The notes beneath the pieces were generated by a model. It had not been told where the DNA came from and did not search any database. It was given only the letters and a program-made list of their open reading frames with translations. From contig DMYQ01000354.1 in assembly GCA_003482555.1 (NCBI GenBank), positions 291 to 5,652 of the forward strand: a DNA stretch of 5,362 bases, written 5' to 3'. Positions 1 through 5,362 of the stretch are shown here, in pieces. Position 1 is the first letter of the stretch, and each line of letters starts with the position of its first letter. Source of the DNA: Janthinobacterium sp. (GTDB taxonomy: Bacteria > Pseudomonadota > Gammaproteobacteria > Burkholderiales > Burkholderiaceae_D). The position numbers and the translations under genes were made by a program.

Positions 1-524
1 TCCACCGTGCGCACGCTGATGCCCAGCGCCGGCGCGATGTCGCGGTTATGCCGCCCCGTCACCACCAGCCGCATCACCTCGCGCTCGCGCGGGGTAAGCA
101 CGCGCAGCGAGTCCAGCCCGCTGGCCCGGCTGCGCTGGCGCTGGCGGTTTTCCCGCTCGCGCGACAAGGCCTCGTCGATCGCCGCCAGCAGCTTGTCGTG
201 GTCGAAGGGCTTTTCCAGGAAATCGCTGGCGTTCGCCTTGAACGCCTGGCGCGCCAGGGCGACATCGCCGTGGCCGCTGATGACGATGACCGGGATCGCG
301 CACCCGCGCCGGCCCAGTTCGCGCTGCAAGGTCAGCCCATCCATGCCCGCCATGCGGATGTCGACCAGCAGGCAGCCGGCCCACTCGGGACGCCAGGCCG
401 ACAGGAAATCCTCGCCGCTGGCGAAGATGGCTGTGCGGTAGCCGCGCACGCCCAGCAGCAAGCCGAGCGCGTCGCGCACCGAGGGATCGTCGTCGACCAC
501 GTAAACCGTCAAATCACTGGGCAC
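1..524 (-). CDS. FixJ/LuxR-family two-component response regulator, C-terminus cut by window edge
   Basis: The predicted product is a DNA-binding response regulator that takes phosphate from the adjacent kinase and controls transcription. The visible 174 residues hold a receiver domain (about 5-120) with acidic residues D11-D13, phospho-acceptor D55 in LLVDIRMAGMDG, switch residue S83 in VIVISGHGD, and the invariant lysine K105 in EKPF. An Arg/Gln-rich linker (about 121-138) leads to a LuxR/GerE helix-turn-helix beginning LTPREREV at 143-150 and reading HNRDIAPALGISVRTV at the edge. FixJ-like proteins are usually about 200-210 residues, so roughly 30 are missing. The start is GTG at 524, chosen because no other in-frame start lies between it and the kinase stop and because GGGAG sits six bases upstream. 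It begins one base after the kinase stop codon, which points to translational coupling. The family assignment is secure; the target genes are unknown. Confidence 0.93.
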   Translation of the reverse strand, partial: MPSDLTVYVVDDDPSVRDALGLLLGVRGYRTAIFASGEDFLSAWRPEWAGCLLVDIRMAGMDGLTLQRELGRRGCAIPVIVISGHGDVALARQAFKANASDFLEKPFDHDKLLAAIDEALSRERENRQRQRSRASGLDSLRVLTPREREVMRLVVTGRHNRDIAPALGISVRTV

Positions 525-525
525 A

Positions 526-2094
526 CTATTCTCCCGACCGCGCCAAAGGCAAAACAAACCTGAAAATGCCGTGGTCGCCCACCTCGGCCCATAAACTGCC
601 ACCGTGCGCTTCCACGATGGCCCGACTGAGCACCAGGCCCAGCCCCAACCCACTGGCCTTGGACGACACGAACGGTTCGAACAGGCGCGCCGCCAGCGCG
701 CTCGAGACGCCGGCGCCGCTGTCCTCGACCGACAGACGCAGGCGACCGCCGGCCAGGCGCTCGGTCGATAGCGTGACGCGGCGCTCGCCGCGCGGGCGCG
801 CCGTCACCGACTCGAGCGCATTGGCCAGCAGATTGCGCAGCACCAGTTCGATCTGCAGGCGATCCGCGTTGACCGCCAGCGGTGCCGCCTCGCACACCTC
901 GAATAACACGCCGTTTTCCTGGAAGGGCAGCAGGAATTGCTGGCCGATGGCGGCGATCAAGGCGCCCGCCTCGACCGCCTCGAGGCGCATCGCGCCGGTG
1001 CGGAAAAAGTCGCGCAGGCGACGCACCACGTCGGCCGCGCGCCCCGATTCGGCGATCATGTGACGGATCGCACCCTTCAACACCTCGCCGCCCTCGCCGC
1101 GCTCCATCAGGTATTCGCATGCCTTGCCGTAGGTCGACAGGGCCGTCAGCGGCTGGTTCAACTCGTGCGCCAGCGCAGCCGCCATTTCGCCCGCCGCCGC
1201 CAGACGCAAGGTGTGTTTCAGCTCGTCGGCCACCTGCCCCAGCTCGTCGACGACGATGCCGATGAAGAAGCCGACCAGGGCCAGCATGGCGTCCAGCATC
1301 TGCAATTCATAGACTTCGATGTCGACCGCGCGGGTCCATTTGACCAGGCCGATGATACCCAGCTGTAGCACGAACACCATCAAGCCTGTGCCGTACAGGC
1401 CTTGGCGCGAGGCGGCCCAGATGACCGGCAAGAAGAGGAAGTAAAAATGTTTGAATTCGGCGCCCGCGACCGACCCGAAGACGCTCCACAACATACCGCC
1501 GGCCAGGGCCAGGTAGCCGGCCGTCTCCCAGCGCCAGATGGTGGCGCGCAGGCGCGCCCGGCCCGGCGCGCTGGCCAGCATCCAGATCAAGGGCATCGAC
1601 ACCAGCACCCCGACCATGTCGCCGATGCCGAAGCGCAGCACGGCCAGGCGCCATTCGCCGTGCGGAATCAGGCCGGCCCAGGACAGCAGCGAAATATAAC
1701 CGACGTCGTTGAGCAGGGTGCCGAGGGCAACCACACCGACCCAGGCGAACAGGCGGCCGCGGTTGTCGAAGATATCCCCCCGGCTGAAGCTGCGCCGCAG
1801 CGCCTCGCCGATCAAGCCATAGCCGAGCGTCAGCCAGAGCGCGCCCAGCACCGTCACCCACATCCCGGCCGGCGTACCGCGCACCAGGATGTCGCCGAAC
1901 AGCAGCGCGACGAACCAGGGCAGGGCCGCCTTCTTGCCATAGCCGAGCCAAAACACCAGGCCCAGGGCGGGGTCGGGATTCCAGGGGGTGATGTTGAGAC
2001 CGTACAGCGGATCGATATAGCTGACCCAATCGAATAACAGGTACAGCGCGACGAAAGCCGGGTACGGCAAGTATCGGTGCAGGGTTTGACGCAT
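526..2094 (-). CDS. Membrane sensor histidine kinase with MASE1-like N-terminal domain
   Basis: This 522-residue inner-membrane kinase should autophosphorylate and pass phosphate to the adjacent response regulator. Residues 1-285 are a multi-pass hydrophobic domain of about eight segments. The motif NITPWNPDPALGLVFWLGYG (34-53), followed by a hydrophobic segment and GDILVRG, resembles MASE1 integral-membrane sensors. A short linker (286-298) leads directly to the H-box GEMAAALAHELNQPLTAL with phospho-acceptor H310, then the N-box NLLANALE (N425), G1 DSGAG (458-462), F-box LFEPFVSSK and G2 GLGLGL (482-487). All catalytic motifs are intact; the H-box is of the FixL/NtrB/DctB type. No PAS or HAMP domain is visible, so the signal must be sensed through the membrane region. 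The ATG at 2094 has no convincing Shine-Dalgarno, but no in-frame start lies just upstream and the hydrophobic protein starts at once. The signal is unknown. Confidence 0.93.
   Translation of the reverse strand: MRQTLHRYLPYPAFVALYLLFDWVSYIDPLYGLNITPWNPDPALGLVFWLGYGKKAALPWFVALLFGDILVRGTPAGMWVTVLGALWLTLGYGLIGEALRRSFSRGDIFDNRGRLFAWVGVVALGTLLNDVGYISLLSWAGLIPHGEWRLAVLRFGIGDMVGVLVSMPLIWMLASAPGRARLRATIWRWETAGYLALAGGMLWSVFGSVAGAEFKHFYFLFLPVIWAASRQGLYGTGLMVFVLQLGIIGLVKWTRAVDIEVYELQMLDAMLALVGFFIGIVVDELGQVADELKHTLRLAAAGEMAAALAHELNQPLTALSTYGKACEYLMERGEGGEVLKGAIRHMIAESGRAADVVRRLRDFFRTGAMRLEAVEAGALIAAIGQQFLLPFQENGVLFEVCEAAPLAVNADRLQIELVLRNLLANALESVTARPRGERRVTLSTERLAGGRLRLSVEDSGAGVSSALAARLFEPFVSSKASGLGLGLVLSRAIVEAHGGSLWAEVGDHGIFRFVLPLARSGE
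531..535 (-). promoter_or_regulatory. Ribosome binding site for the response regulator
   Basis: On the minus strand GGGAG lies six bases before the GTG at 524, inside the last codons of the kinase gene. This supports the GTG start and re-initiation by ribosomes that have just finished the kinase. Confidence 0.7.
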
Positions 2095-2121
2095 GGGATG
2101 GCAGTTTTTGCAATGTCCGCC

Positions 2122-2127
2122 ATTATG
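2122..2127 (-). promoter_or_regulatory. Possible -10 element for the kinase-regulator operon
   Basis: The minus strand reads CATAAT (five of six matches to TATAAT), which would start transcription roughly 20 bases before the kinase ATG. No good -35 hexamer is present 16-18 bases upstream, where the sequence is GC-rich and part of a strong inverted repeat. If this is real, it would need an activator. This is a weak call based on one hexamer in an otherwise GC-rich stretch. Confidence 0.25.
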
Positions 2128-2137
2128 CCCCGGCGCG

Positions 2138-2167
2138 CCCGGCGGCGCCGAAATATCTGCCGCCGGG
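2138..2167. repeat. Perfect 9-bp GC-rich inverted repeat in the divergent intergenic region
   Basis: CCCGGCGGC at 2138-2146 and GCCGCCGGG at 2159-2167 are perfect reverse complements around a 12-base, A/T-containing centre. No T-run follows on either strand, so it does not look like an intrinsic terminator. It lies about 45 bases before the kinase start. It could be an operator, or a leader hairpin if kinase transcription starts further upstream than the possible -10 at 2122-2127. Confidence 0.55.
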
Positions 2168-2179
2168 GACTGCGGAACG

Positions 2180-2210
2180 AAGCGATATAAGTGTATCCCT
2201 TACGTCGCTT
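2180..2210. promoter_or_regulatory. 31-bp interrupted palindrome, candidate operator between divergent operons
   Basis: The left arm AAGCGATATAAG (2180-2191) and the reverse complement of the right arm, AAGCGACGTAAG (2199-2210), match at 10 of 12 bases. Both sub-repeats (AAGCGA/TCGCTT and TAAG/CTTA) share one centre, base 2195, around a 7-base spacer. Such symmetry is typical of a dimeric regulator site. It sits 33 bases before the Usp start and about 86 bases from the kinase start, and contains a possible plus-strand -10. The neighbouring FixJ-like regulator is the obvious candidate ligand, but that is inference. Confidence 0.5.
2186..2191 (+). promoter_or_regulatory. Possible -10 element for the Usp-DUF535 operon
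   Basis: TATAAG matches five of six bases of the sigma-70 -10 consensus and would place the transcript start near 2198, about 45 bases before the Usp ATG. No recognisable -35 occurs at the right distance (the sequence there is CGGGG-rich). The element lies inside the left arm of the 2180-2210 palindrome, so a protein bound there would compete with or position RNA polymerase. Confidence 0.25.
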
Positions 2211-2243
2211 TGCCAATTGTCAGGCCCGCCAGTGAACGCTAAC

Positions 2244-2822
2244 ATGGCCGATATTCCCAACCCGCGCCCGTGGCCGACTCCGCCGATGCAAGCTTTCCGC
2301 ACCCTCCCCCGTCAACACCGCGGCGCACCGCCTTTCGGCGCGCCGGTCGACCGCCGCGCCGACGATAGCAAGGTGCTGACGCTGCTCATGCCGATCAAGC
2401 GCGCGAGCGACGTGATCTATGGCGCCCGCTACGCCAAGCGCCTGCGTGAATGGGGCATTCGGGTCAAGGTCAATTTGCTGCATGTCACGCCGACCGAGCG
2501 CGCCGAGGCGGTGTCGCTGTCCGGCCCGCCGCGCCGCGAGCGCGAAGAGCATGCCGAGGAATTGATGCGCGAAGCCGCCCTGTACCTGAGCCGCTCCTGG
2601 GTCGAGCACAGCACCTTCATCTTTTCCGGCGAGGTGCTGTTTTCCATCCTGGACGCGGCGGAACTGCTCGATTGCCAGGAAATTGTGCTGCCGGCCGCCA
2701 AGCCGGGCCAGTGGCGCCTGTTTTCCGCCGACCTGGCGCGCCGCATCGCCCGCTGCAACCGCGGCGCGACGGTGGTGCTGGCCGCCCCGAACGGCGTGAG
2801 TTGCCCGGCCCACGCCGCGTGA
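2244..2822 (+). CDS. Universal stress protein (UspA)-like protein with degenerate nucleotide loop
   Basis: This 192-residue protein resembles a single UspA domain; its biochemical role is unknown. An N-terminal Pro/Arg-rich extension (1-42), likely disordered, precedes the first strand KVLTLLMPIK (43-52). The helix SDVIYGARYAKRL, the strand VKVNLLHVTP (75-83), a charged helix (98-117), the DCQEIVLPAAKPG strand-loop (133-145), a helix and the last strand ATVVLAAP (175-182) follow in typical Usp order. The usual Usp ATP signature (G-x2-G-x9-G-S/T) is not conserved: after PAAKPG comes QWRLFSADLARRIARCNRGATVV, so ATP binding is doubtful. The ATG at 2244 is preferred; in-frame GTG 2232, TTG 2217 and ATG 2286 are alternatives, and none has a strong Shine-Dalgarno. 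The next gene follows after 38 bases on the same strand, suggesting an operon. The Usp call rests on fold-like pattern, not a search. Confidence 0.7.
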   Translation: MADIPNPRPWPTPPMQAFRTLPRQHRGAPPFGAPVDRRADDSKVLTLLMPIKRASDVIYGARYAKRLREWGIRVKVNLLHVTPTERAEAVSLSGPPRREREEHAEELMREAALYLSRSWVEHSTFIFSGEVLFSILDAAELLDCQEIVLPAAKPGQWRLFSADLARRIARCNRGATVVLAAPNGVSCPAHAA

Positions 2823-2860
2823 GCGCCGTTCCAACATTACAACAAGAAAATGAAAGCCCG

Positions 2861-3832
2861 ATGACGCAGTCAATCACCCTTCGATCCTGCCTGAGCGGCA
2901 GCGGCCTGTCATATTTGCGCGACGTCATCAAGCTCGAATGGCGCGCCGCGCTGCACCGGCGCCAAACCCGCCACTGGCTGCACCTGTTGAATTCCAGCCC
3001 AGCGCTGCGCGATCTGGTCCGCAGCCACCCGCGCCTGATCCACAAGATCTACCGCCCGTATCTGAGCAACACCATGAATTGCCAGGGCCGCCTGGCCGCG
3101 CTTACCGAGCACTACCGCTTTATCGCCCGGCACGATCTGAGCGATATCGTGGCGCGGGCGGCGCGCGCGCCGGTCGTGCTGGCCGACATCGCCGGCAAGT
3201 CCGGCGTCGTCTATCACGTCCAGCTGCGCGCCATCAATGCCATGGAACGCGAGGGCGAATTGATACTGCAACTCACTTGCGGCCCGGCGCTGATTTATTC
3301 GGTGGCGTTTTCCTTCATGACGGCCGAGCACCGCATGTGCGTCGGCGTCGGCTGCATGCAGGGGCCGCAGGGCGCCGACGGCCTGTCGCTGGTGCGCGAG
3401 GCAACCCGCGACTTGCACGGCCTGCGTCCGAAAAACCTGATGTTGCGCCTGGCGCGCCAGCTGGGCCACGACTATGATTGCCAGGCGCTGGTGCTGGTCG
3501 GCAATGACAACCGCGCCGTGCGCCAGTCGGCGAAAAAAGGCTTGCTGTTCGCCGACTACGACACGTTGTGGTTGGAAATGGGCGCCCACGCGCGCGGCAA
3601 CGGCGACTTCGAACTGGCTTGCGAAGACTTGCCGGCGCCAGTGATGGAGGAGATCGCCTCGAAAAAGCGCTCCGAGGCGCGCAAGCGACACGAGACCTTG
3701 CAGGCGATCATCCATGCCATCCGCCTGGGCTTGAACGCGGCCGGCGCCAGCGTGCCCGCCGCGGCCAACGACGCCGCCGCGCCGGCCACGGCGCCCGACC
3801 TCGAGCGCGACTTCGCGACGGCCACCGCCTGA
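2861..3832 (+). CDS. DUF535 (VirK/YbjX family) protein
   Basis: This 323-residue protein matches the DUF535 family, whose named members are Shigella VirK and enterobacterial YbjX. They have been linked to virulence, envelope and antimicrobial-peptide phenotypes, but no enzymatic activity is firmly established. Diagnostic stretches are HPRLIHKIYRPYL (56-68), ALTEHYRFI (80-88), a central strand-rich part with MQGPQGADG (156-164), VREATRDLHGLRPKNLML (168-185), and DYDTLWLEMGA (222-232) followed by a GDFEL segment (238-242). An Ala-rich tail (about 284-323) looks disordered. No signal peptide is evident, so it is probably cytoplasmic. The ATG at 2861 has a weak GAAAG four bases upstream. The frame is also open to a GTG at 2819 whose GTGA overlaps the Usp stop, so a 14-residue longer form is possible. 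It is likely cotranscribed with the upstream Usp-like gene. Confidence 0.85.
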   Translation: MTQSITLRSCLSGSGLSYLRDVIKLEWRAALHRRQTRHWLHLLNSSPALRDLVRSHPRLIHKIYRPYLSNTMNCQGRLAALTEHYRFIARHDLSDIVARAARAPVVLADIAGKSGVVYHVQLRAINAMEREGELILQLTCGPALIYSVAFSFMTAEHRMCVGVGCMQGPQGADGLSLVREATRDLHGLRPKNLMLRLARQLGHDYDCQALVLVGNDNRAVRQSAKKGLLFADYDTLWLEMGAHARGNGDFELACEDLPAPVMEEIASKKRSEARKRHETLQAIIHAIRLGLNAAGASVPAAANDAAAPATAPDLERDFATATA

Positions 3833-3856
3833 GGGCGCGCCAACGAACGGCGCCCT
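3832..3856 (+). terminator. Hairpin after the DUF535 gene, possible weak terminator
   Basis: AGGGCGC (3832-3838) and GCGCCCT (3850-3856) form a perfect 7-bp stem with an 11-base loop, starting at the last base of the stop codon. The downstream sequence is TCGTCCACCCCTGTT, not a T-run, so intrinsic termination would be weak. It may instead protect the 3' end of the Usp-DUF535 transcript. Confidence 0.35.
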
Positions 3857-3908
3857 TCGTCCACCCCTGTTAAGCTGACGCTTCGAGGGCGGGCCATTCC
3901 GGGCCGCC

Positions 3909-3928
3909 GCCCGCCCCGCGGGACGGGC
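3909..3928. repeat. GC-rich inverted repeat just upstream of the DUF6139-like ribosome binding site
   Basis: GCCCG (3909-3913) and CGGGC (3924-3928) flank the self-complementary CCCGCGGG (3915-3922). Together they can form a hairpin with one mismatch, ending ten bases before the Shine-Dalgarno AAGGAG. It would lie in the leader of the small downstream gene and might influence translation or separate it from the upstream operon. In such GC-rich sequence it could also be chance. Confidence 0.3.
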
Positions 3929-3937
3929 CGAACCATG

Positions 3938-3943
3938 AAGGAG
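3938..3943 (+). promoter_or_regulatory. Strong ribosome binding site that fixes the DUF6139-like start
   Basis: AAGGAG lies seven bases before ATG 3951 but only one base before the in-frame ATG 3945. The spacing rules out the earlier ATG and sets the start at 3951. It is the best Shine-Dalgarno in the window. Confidence 0.8.
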
Positions 3944-3950
3944 CATGAAC

Positions 3951-4193
3951 ATGCGCGTGGACATCTATCGTAGAGCGGAACAAGCAGGCATCTTTTCCTA
4001 TCTGGTCGTGCCGGAGGGCAAGCCCATTCCGGACGAGGCCACCGGCATCGACTGGCAGCAGGAATCGCGCGCGCTCGAGCTGGACGAGACGGCCGCCGCC
4101 TTGCCCAATTATCATATCGAGCGACCGTTCGAGCAAATCGCCGCCAAAGGCTATGCGATTACCGGTCTGAAGGACATGACGGCGCCGCACTGA
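3951..4193 (+). CDS. Small DUF6139-like protein of unknown function
   Basis: This 80-residue soluble protein begins MRVDIYRRAEQAGIFSYLVV and contains PEGKPIPDEATGIDW (22-36), an acidic middle (38-49), and a C-terminal KGYAITGLKDM segment (67-77). The layout resembles small DUF6139-type proteins that I recall from Burkholderiales genomes. This is recognition from memory, and the function is unknown. No signal peptide, membrane segment or cysteine is present. The short length, balanced composition and excellent Shine-Dalgarno seven bases before ATG 3951 argue that it is a real, well-translated gene. It is 118 bases downstream of the DUF535 gene, separated by two hairpins, so it may be a separate unit or a read-through cistron. 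It converges with the glycosyltransferase gene. Confidence 0.8.
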   Translation: MRVDIYRRAEQAGIFSYLVVPEGKPIPDEATGIDWQQESRALELDETAAALPNYHIERPFEQIAAKGYAITGLKDMTAPH

Positions 4194-4227
4194 GCCGACG
4201 CTTGCTTGGGCGTTGAATGTGGGAAAT

Positions 4228-4279
4228 CGGCTCGACTCTCACGGCCGCGCGCGCGAGCCGGTGGCGGCCGGTTTCGCCA
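4228..4279. terminator. Inverted repeats between convergent genes, possible weak bidirectional terminator
   Basis: CGGCTCG (4228-4234) and CGAGCCG (4254-4260) form a perfect 7-bp stem with a 19-base loop. A second stem, TGGCG (4262-4266) with CGCCA (4275-4279), follows and is succeeded on the plus strand by GTTTGATTCCTT. On the minus strand the first stem is followed by ATTTCCC. Neither has a proper T-run. Position between two convergent genes is the main support. Confidence 0.3.
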
Positions 4280-4306
4280 GTTTGATTCCTTCGTCGCGTC
4301 GACTCG

Positions 4307-5362
4307 TCAACGCGGGGAAATCGGCTGCGCGCTGGGAACTGGCGCGAGGCAAGCCGGCTGGCGCGCGCGCAAGGCCAGCGCGTGCCGCAACACAGCCTCC
4401 ACCGAAAAACCGGCGACGCTGTCGGCGCCGGGCGCCAGCACCACCGCGTGCGCGCGCGAGCGCGGCCCCCATTCCCGCGCCTTGATTCCGTCGTTCTGGT
4501 AAATGCCGATCACCGGCGTGTCGAAGGCCGAGGCCAGGTGGATCAGGGCCGTGTCCGGGCTGACCACCAGGCTGGCGCGCGCGCACGCGTCGAACAGGCG
4601 TTCCAGGCCGCCTTCGCAATCGAGCAGGCTGGCGCCGGAGTCGGAGCGCGCCAGCACGGCGCGCGCGGCGGCCGCCGTGGCGCCGTGGCAGACCAGGCGC
4701 AAGGCCGCCTCCGGCGCCACGCGCCGCAAGCCCGCCAGGAGCGCCACTCCAGCCGTGGCGTCGATGGTGCGTTCGGGATCGGCCGCGAACAAATTCACCA
4801 GCACGATATCGGCATTGGCGGAATTGGAATTGAAATCGGGCGCGTCCCCGGACGCCGGCGCGGCACCGATCCCGGCCCCCCGCGCTTTGACCACGTCGTA
4901 AGCCAGTTCGCCGTCGCAAGGGACGCCGAACTGGCGCAAGGCTTCGCGGCACGCCTCGATCCGATGCGCCGGCGCGGCCCGGTGAAACTCGGCCAGGTCG
5001 ACCACCCGCCCGGGGCGCGCCAACCACAACAACAGACGATTTTTCTCGCTGCGCATCGGCCGCCAGGTGACGATGAAGTCGAAACGTTCGCGGCGCAGCG
5101 CCAAACCGGTTTTCAGCACCACGCCCCAGCCGCGCCGGGCCAGCGACCACAAGGTGCGCAGGCGCGCGTCCCTGGCCCAGAAGGTGGCCGTCACGCCGGC
5201 CACCGTGGCGTGGATCTCGCAGCCCGGGGCGTGCGCGCGCAGGCCAGCCACGAAAGCGGTGATGACGACGGCGTCGCCCAATTTTCCGTCGTGCGAAAAA
5301 AACAGCACCTTCGGTGCCCCGCCGCCGGCCGCCGCGCCCTCAATACTCAACGGCCACTTCTT
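4307..5362 (-). CDS. Glycosyltransferase family 9 (heptosyltransferase-like), 5' end beyond window
   Basis: The frame is open from the right edge to the TGA at 4307 (351 codons visible). The N-terminal half contains PKVLFFSHDGKLGDAVVITAF, the GT9 first strand and glycine loop, where classical heptosyltransferases read like RxxxxGDxxxxTP. The C-terminal half has NIVLVNLFAADPERT-like strands and VVSPDTALIHLASAFDTPVIGIYQ with the expected D and H, then EWGPRS. These fit the nucleotide-sugar-binding domain of ADP-heptose:LPS heptosyltransferases. It probably adds a sugar to LPS core or another surface glycan at the inner face of the cytoplasmic membrane; donor and acceptor cannot be told. The only start inside the window is TTG 5350, but the codons upstream of it (KKWP) are open, so the true start probably lies outside. 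A low-complexity Asn/Ser linker joins the two domains. Confidence 0.88.
   Translation of the reverse strand, partial: KKWPLSIEGAAAGGGAPKVLFFSHDGKLGDAVVITAFVAGLRAHAPGCEIHATVAGVTATFWARDARLRTLWSLARRGWGVVLKTGLALRRERFDFIVTWRPMRSEKNRLLLWLARPGRVVDLAEFHRAAPAHRIEACREALRQFGVPCDGELAYDVVKARGAGIGAAPASGDAPDFNSNSANADIVLVNLFAADPERTIDATAGVALLAGLRRVAPEAALRLVCHGATAAAARAVLARSDSGASLLDCEGGLERLFDACARASLVVSPDTALIHLASAFDTPVIGIYQNDGIKAREWGPRSRAHAVVLAPGADSVAGFSVEAVLRHALALRARQPACLAPVPSAQPISPR

Noticed and set aside
509..1120. Minus-strand 203-codon open frame overlapping the kinase 3' half
   Set aside because: It is a frame shadow of the kinase catalytic domain; the kinase motifs (H, N, G1, F, G2) are all intact in the other frame.
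1402..2037. Plus-strand open frame of 211 codons opposite the kinase
   Set aside because: Its product is rich in Gln, Pro, Ala and His with no recognisable domain, and it lies wholly antisense to the well-supported membrane domain of the kinase.
1307..2113. Minus-strand 268-codon frame starting at TTG 2113, overlapping the kinase N-terminus
   Set aside because: It is Arg-rich with no hydrophobic segments; the frame starting at ATG 2094 gives a coherent membrane protein joined to a kinase.
2132..2139. GGCGCGCC palindrome in the intergenic region
   Set aside because: A self-complementary octamer in sequence this GC-rich is expected by chance, and it has no symmetrical flanks beyond a few bases.
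2909..3964. Long minus-strand open frame (351 codons) opposite the DUF535 gene
   Set aside because: It is a mirror of a GC-rich gene. The translation is compositionally odd and shows no family motif, while the plus-strand frame has clear DUF535 motifs.
4206..4502. Plus-strand small open frames in the convergent gap and over the glycosyltransferase 3' end
   Set aside because: They are Arg/Ala-rich, lack a ribosome site and are antisense to the GT9 gene.
4307..5350. TTG 5350 as the true start of the GT9 gene
   Set aside because: The frame remains open to the window edge, so the start most likely lies upstream and outside the window; the gene is reported as partial.

Overview
The window is high-G+C bacterial chromosome with dense, short-spaced genes. 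Gene content (a MASE1-type sensor kinase with a FixJ-like regulator, a VirK/YbjX-family protein, a small DUF6139-like protein and a GT9 glycosyltransferase) suggests a Gram-negative betaproteobacterium, most likely Burkholderiales and perhaps Oxalobacteraceae (Massilia/Janthinobacterium/Duganella-like). That placement is from remembered family distribution, not from a search.

Layout. Positions 1-2094 on the minus strand hold a two-component pair: a membrane sensor histidine kinase (526-2094) followed one base later by a FixJ/LuxR-type response regulator (524 down to the left edge, C-terminus missing). Positions 2095-2243 are a divergent intergenic region with two clear inverted repeats and candidate promoters. 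Positions 2244-3832 on the plus strand hold a probable two-gene operon: a UspA-like protein with an eroded nucleotide-binding loop, then a DUF535 (VirK/YbjX) protein. After a GC-rich hairpin-containing gap comes a small DUF6139-like gene (3951-4193, plus), whose start is fixed by a strong Shine-Dalgarno. A convergent gap (4194-4306) with inverted repeats separates it from a GT9/heptosyltransferase-like gene (4307 to the right edge, minus), which is open at its 5' end.

How it may work together (inference). The kinase-regulator pair is divergent from the Usp-DUF535 pair. A 31-bp interrupted dyad overlaps a possible -10 of the Usp promoter, so the natural model is that the regulator binds there and controls the Usp-DUF535 operon, its own operon, or both. 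DUF535 proteins in enterobacteria are linked to envelope and virulence phenotypes, and the GT9 enzyme probably acts on surface polysaccharide or LPS core. An envelope-stress theme is therefore possible but unproven. No mobile element, CRISPR array, tRNA or rRNA was seen.
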